Source: Nymphalis io
Taxonomy: Eukaryota > Arthropoda > Insecta > Lepidoptera > Nymphalidae
Direction of reading: 5' to 3'
DNA length: 64,000 bases
Assembly (NCBI RefSeq): GCF_905147045.1
Contig: NC_065899.1
Location: 6,956,501 to 7,020,500, forward strand
Made by a program: the position numbers and the translations under genes. This document shows positions 21,100-33,346 of the stretch, in pieces. Under the pieces are notes generated by a model, which saw nothing but the letters and a program-made list of their open reading frames with translations, had not been told where the DNA came from and made no database searches. Each line of letters opens with the position of its first letter. The first letter of the stretch is position 1.

Positions 21100-23945
21100 G
21101 AAAGATTCTATAAGTCAAAATATTTTAATTTTAGTTTATCAATTAGATATGTATTATAACAAACTATAACATACATATAATTAATTTTATAATTTACTTT
21201 TTGATATAGTTACGCAAAATAATAATAATAATATATGTTTATTTACCGATAAATATCCATAGTGTTAGTAACAAGCTTAAAAACTATGTTAGTAGATATA
21301 TTTACTATTATTTAGCAAACATAAAACGAGTTGATACATGAAGTTCCCCCCAATACTTAAAAAAAAAACAAGGAAGTTTGCTTTTTGTAGCCTGATATTT
21401 ACAATATGTATTATATCCGCCATTCTGAATTCGCCAAAATTCTGAATATTGTAACTCGTAATTTATATTGTTGTCAATATACCCTCGATTATAAAAGCCG
21501 AGTATAATAATGTTGGATAATATTTAATGAATCTGAGGCTGTTGGACAGTTTGTAACAATTACGTATCCTGTATTTCAACACGTGCCTATATAAATCGCA
21601 GCCGGAATTCATACGAAAAGCTGAACATCCGTTACTCAATACATTCATTTCAAATAATCACATTAAATTAAATTTGTCTTATAATTTAGGCGTCTTTATA
21701 ACTGTTACTATGTATTTGGTAGCATTATACAAAAGTTTTTTAGTAACTTTCGCGTATATTATTAAATAATATTAACAGTTACTACGAAATCTCTTAAATT
21801 TAATCTAATTTTATTTATTAAGACAGACATTGGTTCTTAAAGGTGTTAGAAACTTATATACCATTTTATTACTATTAAAATCAACATTTCTTAATTTCCG
21901 TAATTTGTTTTAAGAAGTTACTAAAACAGTGCAAAATATTTCATGAAAATATACTAAGCAAAAAGATATATAACCTTTTTTGCTAGTTGTACAACTGGAT
22001 AAACAGTAGTAGTAATTTTAATTGGACATCAAAACTTTCTTTTAAAATTTATATTATAATATTGATGATAGCAAATATTGTAGCTTATAATCATGCAATT
22101 AATATTGTTTGGCATCAATAATAATTTCATTATATAATATATATTTATTACAACGCACATAGTCCTCAGAATACTTATTAATATCCGATTGCTGACGGGT
22201 CTAAGAGCTTGGCAGCCCTAACTAATTCACCGTAAGCACGTATCTGTACACACGGCACGTGCCCACTTTATTTGCCAACGTTACACAGCAGCCGGAAACG
22301 GTCCAGCCGTTTGAGGTAAGATCGCTTAGGAGCAATGGGAAACTAAATTTTTAATGAGAACAACTATACAATTGGAGAAATAATATCTTTTGAAAATGGT
22401 ATACCATACAAAATGATACATAGACGGCTCAAGTTTCGATGACTTAATGGCATTGAATATTGAACTCGGTCCACGTTCAAATATTTAACGACTTCTTGGT
22501 AATACAAAATAAAAAGACAGATTGATTGAATATATTAGCCATAAAAGCGATACACCTTCCTACCGTTACTGCATCCGATTACTTTGATTAATGAACAAAC
22601 TAGCTAACATCACCAAGTTCGAAAGTCATATAGAAAAATAGTCTAAAGGAAATAAAATTTGTGCTGATAGGTTGCTTAGTCAGCATGGTTTTCTGCCACC
22701 ACTCATTTTTCTGTTACTATATCTAAAATTTTTCTTTTCATTACTGTGTTATTGTTTGAAGACCTAATATAATTACAGACGAAACTTATATACATACTAA
22801 ATTTTATACGTATAAACAAACAAACTTTACTTCAAAAACACAGAATTGAAAACGATTTACATACATTTCGATAATAATCAAATTGTAACTGTATGTGTTT
22901 GACGTGGCACATCCGAGAGCGAAAAGTATACAAGAGATCATAACTTTTAACCAACTGAATTCATTTTCATTAAGCAGGGCTTATAAAATCTATACATAAA
23001 AATAAACGCATATAAATCCTCTAGATTTTAAGGGTTTTTTTTCTGTTAACAGAACAGTAGGTAACCACAAAGCCACGGACACACAGGCTGACAGACAGAT
23101 ATAACTTTTGGAACTCTTTGTATTTTACGTAGCCAAAAACAGTAATCCTCTGCAGTTTTCCTTTCACTAATTATATTCAAATTTCAACGCCTTTTTCTGA
23201 ATTAAAGACGACAAATATACTTTTATTCAATAAATTCTTGTAAAAATAATAAATACATAACATAAATTTATAACAAAGTGATTTTACCTCGCAATAATTA
23301 TTGCACACAATAAGCATTTACGCAGGATATTACAACTGAATTTATTAACAATCCGCTTGAATACTCTACCCTATAAGACAAAAAAGCCTTTATTTTTATG
23401 AGTATAAGATCTATTATTCGTCTATAGTTTTAAATATTATTCAATAAGATATATTACGAAATGGCTTGGCAAATGAGACTCAATGTTTAAAGGAATAAGA
23501 GTTATTACATCTGTATGACTACAGTAATAGACCCATATCATAACGTTGTCCGACCGCAATTATACAAACAATTTGTTTAAAACCGGAATACGCTTACATG
23601 TAACGGACATTAGGTAATGGCCATTAAACAAACGAGTTTCACAAAAATTATCTCAATAATTAATGATTTCATCCGCATGTACGAACAACTTGCTACAAGC
23701 CTGTACCGTATACCAATATAAATAATATAGAAAAAAAAAAGAAATACTTAAAACAAATAATATAACGAAAATTAACTGAAGATACAATTAAAAGTGAAGA
23801 TAAACTCAAATATTTTTTATTAAAAGCTTTATGTTGGCACTACAAAGTGTTTGAAGTCGGAACGGAAATCAAACCAAAAAAGGTTAGCATGCTGAATTTA
23901 GTTAAATAGTTTTTATATATCTGTAAGCCAATTAATTTTTAGCTT
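21100..23945. other. AT-rich stretch, no gene seen
   Basis: No supported exon. A higher-GC patch at about 22190-22330 ends in a donor-like GAG|GTAAGA on the plus strand, but no frame or partner exon supports it. Confidence 0.5.
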
Positions 23946-23949
23946 TATG

Positions 23950-24038
23950 AGTGGAAATTCAGTGGTGCCTGCCCGGGCTTGAACCCACGATCATCGGTTA
24001 AGATTCACGCGTTCTTACCACAGGGCCATCTCGGCTTA
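23950..24038 (-). repeat. SINE-A head only
   Basis: Reverse complement gives AAGCCGAGATGGCCCTGTGG, then the B-box-like GGGTTCAAGCCCGGGCAGGC and the start of the body (CACTGAATTTCCAC). Truncated after about 90 bp. Confidence 0.75.
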
Positions 24039-24724
24039 TGTATGTTTGTTTTTAGTTTCTATTTTCATAATTAATTGTTTTTTTTTTTGTAATGGTTGTT
24101 TACGGTGCACAAATACTTTGGAATAGGTCAACAAAAAAATTGCATATATTGATTGATGCTTCAAATATTTAACGTTATGTAAAAGATAAGGTAATGAAGT
24201 GTCTTCTATATAGATAGATTATTCCGATGACATGAAAGAGTTAGAACTTTTCATTTACAGACGAGATGACAATAAGATAACATAAGTCTTGTTTTAAATA
24301 AATATATATATATTAAATTACGTTTATATGAGTTGATAATATATCGTAAAACAATTTTGGGAATTTCAATCATGAAAAACAGAAATCCAATTAAAGAACA
24401 AAATACGTTTTATTTATTTATAAAATTGGTAGCAACATGTCTAAACATACATTTCCTATACTCATTTTCTTTTCCGTGGCCCCTGACACCACAAATAACT
24501 GGACGTGGACAGCACATCTAAGCGTCATCATTTACAACGCAGCCTCATATTTCATCCCGTCCTGTTGTTTGCGGCGACAGAGTGCTTAAATGGTATTAAA
24601 TGATGTAATATATTAACAACTTACCGGGAGATATAATATAATTGTCGTCAGTATTAGATAATGTTTAGTTATTTGAAAATATTATTAAATAAACCTTGAA
24701 GAATTTGGTTAAAATCAAGAACAT

Positions 24725-25018
24725 TTTTTTTTTTTTATAGAATAGGAAGGTGGACGAGCATATGGGCCACCTGATGGTAAGTGGTCACCAAACGCTCTTA
24801 GACATTGGCATTGTAAGAAATGTCAACCATCACTTATAGCCAATGCGCCACCAACCTTGGGAACTAAGATTTTATGTCCCTTGTGCCTGTAATTACACTG
24901 GCTCACTCACCCTTCAAACCGGAACACAACAATATCAAGTATTGCTGTTTTGCGGTAGAATATCTGATGAGTGGGTGGTACCTACCCAGACGAGCTTGCA
25001 CAAAGCCCTACCACCAGT
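24725..25018 (-). repeat. Repeat C, near full length, poly(A) tail
   Basis: Reads on the minus strand from TACTGGTGGTAGGGCTTTGTG to CCTTCCTATTCTATAAAAAAAA, with internal GAGTGAGCCAGTGTAATTAC and CCATCAGGTGGCCCATATGC. The A-tail and a possible 7-bp duplication AGAACAT (24718-24724 and 25019-25025) indicate retroposition. Another long copy is at 59.4 kb. Confidence 0.75.
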
Positions 25019-25637
25019 AGAACATAATGAAATACATTCATTAACAATTAAGCAAAAAAGATTAAGCTATTCATTTATAACACGTAAATATATCTAATAT
25101 GAGATTATATAATTTATTTGATAAGTTGCAAAATGAGTCAAAACGCTGAAATATAATAAAAAATAAAAAACACCATAATATAAATATGGTACATAAATAT
25201 TTCACTATAATTGTTGTTCCATTTACAAAATAAATACATAAAAGTTTTTTTAAAAGGAACTATTTAACCATTACAGTGTATTCTACCAGATAATTCCAAT
25301 ATTGCAAGAGTCCTGGTCCTTAAACTAAGAGTTGAGGGAATCCGTTGAGAAATAGCTTCGGTCGCTTGGTAACCGCTCAGCTTAAGAAGTATTAACTTGA
25401 TTTGTAGCCGACATATTTCATGTCTCCACCAACTATTGACTTTAGAGGTTCGTTAATGTTAGTAATTTAAGTTATAGTGATATAACTTAATAAGCATGTC
25501 TGTAAATTTTACTTAATACATACTAATATTTGTAGAGGACGTGACTTATTAACCTCTAGCGCATGTCTATACGTACCTAAGTAACGTCTTTACACTTAAT
25601 TATCTCCATACAATACCGTAGATAGATGAAATAACTT

Positions 25638-25953
25638 TTACAATATTACAATAACAGCCTGTAAATGTCCCACTGCTGGACTAAGGCCTCCTCTCTCTTT
25701 CTGAGGAGAAGGTATGGAACTTATTCCACCACGCTGCTCCAATACGGGTTGGTGGAATACACATGTGGCAGAATTTCGATGAAATTAGACACAAGCAGGT
25801 TTTCTCACGATGTTTTCCTTCACCGAAAAGCACGAGATGAATTATAAACAGAAATTAAGCACATGAAAATTCAGAGGTGCTTGCCCGGGTTTGAACCCAC
25901 GTTCATCGGTTAAGATTCACGCGTTCTTACCACTGGGCCATCTCGACTTAATG
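25638..25953 (-). mobile_element. SINE-A, full length, with 14-bp target-site duplication
   Basis: Flanked by AGATGAAATAACTT at 25624-25637 and 25954-25967. Read on the minus strand: tRNA-like head (GATGGCCCAGTGG A box; GGTTCAAACCCGGGC B box), body with a TGCTTAATTTCTGTTTATAA segment and a ...GAGGAGGCCTTAGTCCAGCAG segment, ending GGGACATTTACAGGCTGTTA plus an AT tail. The exact duplication suggests a fairly young insertion. Confidence 0.9.
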
Positions 25954-25995
25954 AGATGAAATAACTTATTGTAGCTAAATGCGATACATGATTAT

Positions 25996-28900
25996 CAATC
26001 AATCAATCAACAGCCAATCGTTGTCCACTGCTGAACATAGGCCTCTCCCAAGGTGCGCCAAAGCTCCCTGTCCTCCGCCTTCCGCATCCAGTTGGTGCAC
26101 GCCACCTTCTTAAGGTCGTCGGTCCACCTGGCTGGAGGGCGCCCTACGCTGCGCTTGCCGATTCGCGGTCTCCACTCTAGGACTCGTCTGCTCCAACGGC
26201 CATCGGTCCTACGACATACGTGACCAGCCCACTGCCACTTCAGCCTGCTAATTTTGCAAGCTATGTCGGTGACTCCGGTTCTTTTCCGGATAATCTCATT
26301 TCTGATCTTATCCTTCAAAGATACTCCGAGCATAGCTCGCTCCATAGCACGCTGAGCGACTTTGAATTTGTGGACTAGTCCCGCAGTTAGTGTCCACGTT
26401 TCGGCACCGTATGTCATGGCAGGTAAGACGCATTGGTTGAAGACTTTCGTCTTCAAACATTGCGGTATAGACGACTTGAGGACTTGACGAAGGTTGCCAA
26501 ATGCTGCCCATCCCAAGCGAATTCTTCGATCGGCTTCCTTCTCGAAGTTGTTCCTACCGACTTGTATTATCTGTCCTAGGTAGGTATATTCACTAACAAC
26601 TTCGAGAGGTTTCCCCTCGACGTATATCGGTCCCGGCACGACATGCCTATTGAACATGACCTTGGTCTTGTCCAAGTTCATACCGAGACCGACACACCGG
26701 GAAGACTCGCCTAGGCTACGCAGCATTTCGGTGAGTTGTTCCAGCGACTCTGCTATGATGACGATATCGTCGGCAAATCGAAGGTGTGAGATGTACTCGC
26801 CGTTTACATTGACTCCATACATAGTCCAATCCAGCGTTTTGAAAACGTCTTCCAACGCGTTGGTGAACAGTTTCGGGGATATTACATCCCCCTGTCTCAC
26901 CCCTCTGCGCAGTTGGATCGCCTTCGTCTTACAGTCCTGGACGTGGACAGTCATTGTAGCGGCGTTGTACAGACATCTCAGTACCTCGATATATCTCCAA
27001 TCGATATGACATCTCTGCAATGAGTCGAGCACTGCCCAGGTTTCGATGGAGTCGAAGGCTTTCTCGTAGTCCACGAATGCCATACACAGCGGCTGATTGT
27101 ACTCTTCGGTCTTCTGCACAATCTGCCGAACAGTATGGATGTGGTCCACGGTGCTGTAGCCTGATCGAAAGCCGGCTTGCTCTGGGGGCTGGAACTCGTC
27201 AAGTCGTCTGGCGAGACGGTTCGTGACGACTCTTGAGAACAGCTTATACACGTGACTCAGGAGGGAGATTGGTCTGTAGTTTTTCAAGAGGGTTTTATCA
27301 CCTTTCTTGAAAAACAGTACCACCTCACTCCCGCTCCACGTTTCCGGGGTCTTGCCATGTTGGATGACGGAATTAAAGAGGCTTGCTAGCTCTTTCAGGA
27401 CCGGAGTCCCGCCTGCCTTAAGCAACTCTGTTGTGATTCCGTCATCTCCCGGAGCTTTGTTGTTTTTAAGCTGTTCTAGAGCCGCCCTAATCTCTCCTTG
27501 GTCAACGACCGGGAGCTCCTCGGAGTAATGGCGCATAAGAGGGGCGCGCTGGTCTTCAATACTGATTCCCACGGGTTTATCCGATCTTGAAGAGAACAAC
27601 TGCCCATAAAACCTCTCTACTTCTCCGATAATCTCAGGCCTAGAGGTAACGACCCCACCATTTTCAGTTTTAAGTTTTGTCAGACGCGGCCTCCCAAACT
27701 TGCGAGCGAACACTTTCGATCCCCGATTTTGCTCAATCGCAGCCTTGATGGCACGGGTATTGGAGCGTCGGAGATCGCGTCGCGTCAGCGTTTTTATTGT
27801 TCGGTTTAAGGCCTTATCTGACAAAAACGATGGTAGTTCTCGTCGTTTTCTCATGAGCTCGAGTGTCTCAGCAGAGAGTTTTGGTGCGTTGTCTCTTCTC
27901 TGTGGCGGAAAACACTTGCGGGATGTGTTTTGCAGTATTTTGACCAGCGTGTCGGTTCTCTCATCAATGCTGCTTATGGTTTCCAACGCGGTGAATTGAT
28001 TTTGAAGTTCCATTTGGAACTTTTCGGAGCCTTGAGCAGCTTGGAGCATGGTAGGTCGGAGAGTAGACCTCATCATTCTCGATCTTTCGGCTTTTAAGTT
28101 GATATTTAGAGTGCCTCGAACCAAGCGGTGATCACTTCCGGTATTAAACCTGTTGATCACTGAAACATCTCTAAATATGTGCCTTTTATTCGAAATGATA
28201 AAGTCTATCTCGTTCCTTGTCACGTTATCGGGGCTTCGCCAGGTCCACCTCCTCTGAGGCTTTTTTTGAAAGAAAGAATTCATCAAAAAAAGCCCCTGCG
28301 CTTCGAGAAAGTTTACCAGCATTTGCCCCCTGTGATTTCTGCAGCCCAAGCCGTAAGGTCCGACTTTCGATTCACCGCTATCTTGTACTCCCACTTTAGC
28401 ATTAAAGTCTCCCATAACAACATTGTAGTGGGCCCTCGAGGTGTCGTTGAGGGCCTTTGCGATGTCCTCGTACATCGCTTCGACCACATCATCAGAGTAT
28501 GTCGAAGTTGGCGCATATACCTGTACAACCTTCAGGGAGTACCTGTCGGAAAGTTTTAGGACAAGGTACGCTACCCGGTTCGACACACTACTGATTTCCA
28601 CAATGCTGCTAATGAGATCCTTTTTGACTAGAAAACCGACACCACCCTGGGAGAGGTTATCACCTTCGCGAAAGTAGAGTAAGTTACCGGACTCTAGAGT
28701 TATCGTGTCCTCCCCCTGTCTTCGGACTTCAGATAACCCCAGTATATGCCAGTTTATATGACTTAACTCTACTTCTAATTCGGCGAGGTGATGGTCCAGC
28801 CTCATCGAGCGTCCATTATACGTTGCCATTTTCAGTCGCTTTATACGGTAGCCTGCCGTGAACCGGTGATTCTTAGCACCCCCTGCCCTGCCGATACCGC

Positions 28901-29163
28901 GACCGCTACCTTGGTCGGGCCTAGCGGGCTTGCCGGTAACTGGGGGCCTTTTTTTGGGCGCATCTGCCATTTAGGGAGGGGTTTGCCCATACTCGCCGCG
29001 CTGGGCAGGCGTGTTGGCGAGCGCAGTAGGGGAAAAAGATGTTTATGGGAGGGGGGACGCTGCTACCCATCCCCCCTTTTCCCCGTCCCTCAGTCGCCTC
29101 TTACGACACCCACGGGATGAGATTGGGGGAGTACTATTCTAAGCCGGTACTCCACGGCACGGC
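25996..29163 (-). mobile_element. Full-length RTE-clade LINE with target-site duplication
   Basis: Flanked by ACATGATTAT at 25986-25995 and 29164-29173. The element consists of a 193-bp 5-prime UTR (28971-29163), one intact ORF (26007-28970) and a (TGAT)n tail (25996 to about 26010) that directly follows the last codon. Full length, an uninterrupted ORF and an intact duplication mark it as young and possibly active. It is much more GC-rich than its surroundings. Confidence 0.9.
26007..28970 (-). CDS. RTE retrotransposon polyprotein: AP endonuclease plus reverse transcriptase
   Basis: 987 codons. It opens with a basic Gly-rich leader (1-45), then an APE-type endonuclease (48-290): MATYNGRSM, LSEVRR (E81), VMGDFNAKVG (185-194), NEIDFI and the catalytic SDHRL (279-283). 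A linker leads to the reverse transcriptase: NNKAPGDDGI (503-512), NYRPISLLSHVYKLFSR (564-580), AFVDYEKAFDS (631-641, first catalytic Asp), GVRQGDVISPKLF (690-702) and RFADDIVII (731-739, catalytic Asp pair). The C-terminal part ends EAYVQQWTTIGC. All catalytic residues expected for target-primed reverse transcription are present. The stop TGA coincides with the start of the tail repeat. The protein nicks target DNA and copies its own RNA (family knowledge). Confidence 0.93.
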   Translation of the reverse strand: MADAPKKRPPVTGKPARPDQGSGRGIGRAGGAKNHRFTAGYRIKRLKMATYNGRSMRLDHHLAELEVELSHINWHILGLSEVRRQGEDTITLESGNLLYFREGDNLSQGGVGFLVKKDLISSIVEISSVSNRVAYLVLKLSDRYSLKVVQVYAPTSTYSDDVVEAMYEDIAKALNDTSRAHYNVVMGDFNAKVGVQDSGESKVGPYGLGCRNHRGQMLVNFLEAQGLFLMNSFFQKKPQRRWTWRSPDNVTRNEIDFIISNKRHIFRDVSVINRFNTGSDHRLVRGTLNINLKAERSRMMRSTLRPTMLQAAQGSEKFQMELQNQFTALETISSIDERTDTLVKILQNTSRKCFPPQRRDNAPKLSAETLELMRKRRELPSFLSDKALNRTIKTLTRRDLRRSNTRAIKAAIEQNRGSKVFARKFGRPRLTKLKTENGGVVTSRPEIIGEVERFYGQLFSSRSDKPVGISIEDQRAPLMRHYSEELPVVDQGEIRAALEQLKNNKAPGDDGITTELLKAGGTPVLKELASLFNSVIQHGKTPETWSGSEVVLFFKKGDKTLLKNYRPISLLSHVYKLFSRVVTNRLARRLDEFQPPEQAGFRSGYSTVDHIHTVRQIVQKTEEYNQPLCMAFVDYEKAFDSIETWAVLDSLQRCHIDWRYIEVLRCLYNAATMTVHVQDCKTKAIQLRRGVRQGDVISPKLFTNALEDVFKTLDWTMYGVNVNGEYISHLRFADDIVIIAESLEQLTEMLRSLGESSRCVGLGMNLDKTKVMFNRHVVPGPIYVEGKPLEVVSEYTYLGQIIQVGRNNFEKEADRRIRLGWAAFGNLRQVLKSSIPQCLKTKVFNQCVLPAMTYGAETWTLTAGLVHKFKVAQRAMERAMLGVSLKDKIRNEIIRKRTGVTDIACKISRLKWQWAGHVCRRTDGRWSRRVLEWRPRIGKRSVGRPPARWTDDLKKVACTNWMRKAEDRELWRTLGEAYVQQWTTIGC

Positions 29164-29173
29164 ACATGATTAT

Positions 29174-32100
29174 ATTATCAGTTAATGACTTAAGATTAAA
29201 ACTCAAAAAAAATATATGAAATAAAAAAACTTAAAAAATAGAAAACATATTAAAAGTAATTTAGCATAAAGATAGAACACACATAATGATGGAAACCGGT
29301 TTTTAAAGATTAAACATATAAAATCAGAGCAAATCCTATAATTGAAATTAAGTTTCAAAGCGTCGCAATTTAATTATTCAAAAGCTTTTGACTCCAATCA
29401 ACGCAGTAATGTCAAAGTGAAAATTAACACAAATAGATTTCTGACATTATTGAAAATCCTAGAATAATAATAGATACAGCTTTTGCTAAACAACCTAAAT
29501 TATATTTATTGAAATTACAGAATTAAACTAAATGTAACATTGTAATTTAAAATTTTGAAATGGCGCATAATATCTATATAACGATTATAAGTTAAATCGT
29601 TACTTTTGCTTAAACATTAATTTTCCAAATGTTAATTTGATATATATTGGCTTTTAATCCCATCAATGATTTTGCGTTTTCTTAAGTTATCGATGGAAAG
29701 GTATTTTTTATTTATTTTAGTTATTGATGATAACTTTAGGGATTTGATATTTAATTTTTATCCCTGGTTGATTTTTAAATTTTTGCTCTTTATCTATGAT
29801 ACTATTACCTGAAATACTCGCCTCAGAAGAATTAGAAAACAAAGAAGTAGAATATACCCTTCAACATTTAACACTTTCTTAAGCTCCCAAAGTATCAATT
29901 TTGAATTGTTTTATGATTAATTAGAAGAAGAGCTTCTATAGAAATATCTGCTAGTTTTGTAATTTAGATATGAAGCCAGTTCATAACATCCAGGGAAAAT
30001 TTAACTTGTATGATGTTTTGCTTGTAATGAATAAGCAGTTTCAAAGCACCTTCATGCCACCCGCAGTAAGTGGCTGTGAGGGTTGAATATTAATTATGGA
30101 CGTCACAAATTTATGGAAAACTAGTGTAAATGAATTATTTTTTTCAGTAGATACTAGTACTAGCTTTTTTGCAGTATTACTAGCAGTAGATAGTAGTAAT
30201 GCGATAATTTTGACTATGTTCGATAATGTACGGATATAATCGCAAAATTTTTCTTCCTTGATTTTCACCATTATTTCCTTAAATACAGGAACACGTCATA
30301 AGATGGATAGTAATTTGTATTTACCATAAAATTAAATAATTTAATGCAATGATATAATGTTTTAGCTCTCATATACCGTTGTCTTTCTACGTTACACGTC
30401 TACGTTTACATAACGATGTATCTTAAGCATACGAATATTTGAAATATATTAATGCTTCAAACGAAATTATTAATATTATTTATTTATATCACAAAAGAAA
30501 ATATTTTTCTCGCAGTATTTTCTAAATTTCAACATATAAAGCTGTCAAACTAATTCAATGACCTTTATCTCTATCAACAACATTCGTAAGACAAGAACCC
30601 TAACAAATTTATCAGCTCGTTTCGACCTTAACACTTTTTGGAACCCTTAGGACCCTTTTGACCCTTACTCAGAGTTAGTATTTTAATCTAAATAATGCAG
30701 TCTCAATGACCCTACAAACTGTTTTGCTCAACTTTAGGATATACTTCAATTGGAATGACTTTACCTTTCACATAGGTGACCTTTGATGTATAACGTTTTT
30801 CTAAATGTGATTATTCTAAGTTACTCGTGTTAACATTCTTAATCGAAGTACTAGTCCATTGTGCAGTGATTTGAGCGCCTTTGCACGAATCAAAGACTAG
30901 TCTAAACTGTCAAAATTATACCATTAAAAATAAAAAGAAACAAAAAAGGTGATATATTTAATATAACCCTAATTATATACCTATTTCTTATTTATCGTAA
31001 GAAAACACCTATTATCTATTTTCCTAGAGCCAATTAAGACCTATATTCAGGCAAACAGTACGTGTTATTACATCTCTCTCTACTCTGCAGACTGCGAAAA
31101 GTGGATTTATTTTAATATTGTTGTTTAGGGGTTACCAAGTTTAACAAAGTTGTGTCTTCCTCTTACTAAAAATCAATGATTATAAAAAGAGACTAATCTC
31201 TTTTTAACAAAACACCCGCTAAACAAATTTTATAAGTCCACTAATACATAAAAATAACAACGAATTGCAAGTTTTTAAATATTTACTTCATTGGGAGATA
31301 ATAAAAACGTATATCAATTTGCTCATCTCATCTATGCACTTCAAAACTTTTTAATTTTTCTGTTATTGGAATAGTCAAATATAAATAGTGAAACGCCTTA
31401 AAATATATGTAAAGTATAATAATATGTATAATATATGTATAATAATCGATGTCTACACAAAACAGAAACAAATAAATACATATAACTTTTAAATTTTTGT
31501 AATATCACTTTCAATCCAAAATCCAGTCAAACGAAGTCAACTAAAGCTTGTTTTTATGAATTTTATCGTAGATGTTTGACATTTTGTTTTGAACTTAGAA
31601 CGGAAATTTGGCAACGAATTTCATAGAACCGTCGTTAAATAATCAGGTTGAATTTTGAACTTAATTTTAGCAGTTATGCATTTTTAATGAAACGATACAA
31701 TAATGCGATAGAATTATCATGAAGAATATTCCATCAAAATTCTGCTTTAATTAATAGTTCACATTTTCGGATATGAGTAAAATTAAAAAAATTCACAGAT
31801 TGCAATGCAAAAATAAAATGAATTTTATTAATTTACTGTATTTAAAATAAAGGTGTTTAAAATAAAAAAACTTGCAGTACACACAAATATATATAAATAA
31901 ATATAATTATATCGTTTGAATATATGTATGTATATTGAACGATACATACAAAAAAACATTTATTTTTGCATAAGTATATACCATTGTTCAGTTGCTAAAA
32001 AAATGTAACTAAGTTTTTTAATATTATTTTTTTGGAACCAGTCCCATCCTTATTCATTTTTATAATTAAATTTGTCTTTATTCATATTATTTGATAAATC

Positions 32101-32835
32101 TTAAGCCATGGATCAGAAACCAACGTTACATGTTAAAACAACAGAAACAAATTTTGTAAATATAATTTTAGATGAATATTGGCAATGGGGCAAACGGTTG
32201 TGGAAGCGCCGTTAAGTCGGGGAGAGGGGAAGAACTAAAACTGAAAGTCTGCAAAGTTTCATGCAACTCAAACGTTTCAGGCGCATTAAGCCCAACCTGT
32301 GAGGACGATACGTGTAATGAATTCATAATTAGCCCATATTAAATATGCATAATGTAATTATTATTATATTATGTAATAGTATACAATATTTAAATTGTAT
32401 TTTGTCATTTTTGTAAACAGATTTAGCTTATAAAGTTTAATATTCTAAGTTTAAATTTAATAAAGTTTTGTAATTATTCAATTTTGTTATAACAATTCCG
32501 TGCTGTAAATATAATATATAATTAATTTATTTATATATTATATAATAAAATTTCATTTGTCGTCAAACAGTTCTGCGTATAGTTACAAATTTTCATGTCT
32601 ATATATAATGCAATTGCCTTACTGATTATATTATCAACGTCAAACAGCTAATACCTGCTAGCAAAGGCCCTCATTACTACTTAGGAGAATGCTTAAAGCA
32701 AATCAGTGGTGAATATTCCCTGTATTTATGCTTTTATTCTATAAGCTGGGTTATTTTACTTTGTTTTTACAATCAAAAATAATATTTTAATTAACAAATA
32801 TTTTTTAAAGATCGCACTTTAATATTTAACAAAAC
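29174..32835. other. AT-rich stretch, no gene seen
   Basis: No supported exon. A small higher-GC patch at 32108-32340 contains a 35-codon ORF (see findings) and an AATAAA at 32458. Everything else is low-complexity AT-rich sequence. Confidence 0.5.
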
Positions 32836-32836
32836 A

Positions 32837-33143
32837 GTAACAGTAACAGCCTGTGAATGTCCCACTGCTGGGCTAAGGCCTCCTTTCCCTTGTTGAGGAG
32901 AAGGCTTGGAAATTATTCCACAACGCTGCTCCAACGCGGGTTGGTGAAATACACATGTGGCAGAATTTCAGTGAAATTCGACACATGCAGGTTTCCTCAC
33001 GATGTTTTCCTTCACCGTCAAACACGAAATGAATTATAATAACAAATTAAGCACGTGAAAATTCAGTGGTGCTTGCCCGGGTTTGAACCCACGATCATCA
33101 GTTAAGATTCACGCGTTCTTAGCACTGGGCCATCTCGGCTTTT
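32837..33143 (-). mobile_element. SINE-A, near full length
   Basis: Reverse complement carries the tRNA-like head (AAGCCGAGATGGCCCAGTGC, then GGGTTCAAACCCGGGCAAGC), the complete body and the GGGACATTCACAGGCTGTTA end with a (TTACTG)n tail. Lies head-to-tail with the truncated copy at 33153. Confidence 0.85.
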
Positions 33144-33152
33144 TCATATAAC

Positions 33153-33346
33153 CGTAACAGCCTGTGAATGTCCCACTGATGGGCTAAAAGCCTCCCATCC
33201 TTTTTTTGAGGAGAAGGTTTGGAGCTTATTCCACCACGCTGCTCTAATGCGGGTTGGTGGAATACACATGTGACAGAATTTCAGTGAAATTAGACACATG
33301 CAGGTTTCCTCACGATGTTTTTCTTCACCGTAAAGCAGGAGATGAA
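33153..33346 (-). repeat. SINE-A, 5-prime truncated
   Basis: Contains the body and 3-prime part (CATCTCCTGCTTTACGGTGA ... CACAGGCTGTTACGG on the minus strand) but lacks the tRNA-like head. Same orientation as, and 10 bp from, the preceding copy. Confidence 0.8.

Noticed and set aside
22190..22330. Possible plus-strand non-coding exon ending GAG|GTAAGA
   Set aside because: One donor-like site alone is weak; no acceptor partner or coding frame found.
26308..29120. Many open frames of 60-126 codons within the RTE element on both strands
   Set aside because: Overlaps of the 987-codon RTE protein; long because the element is GC-rich.
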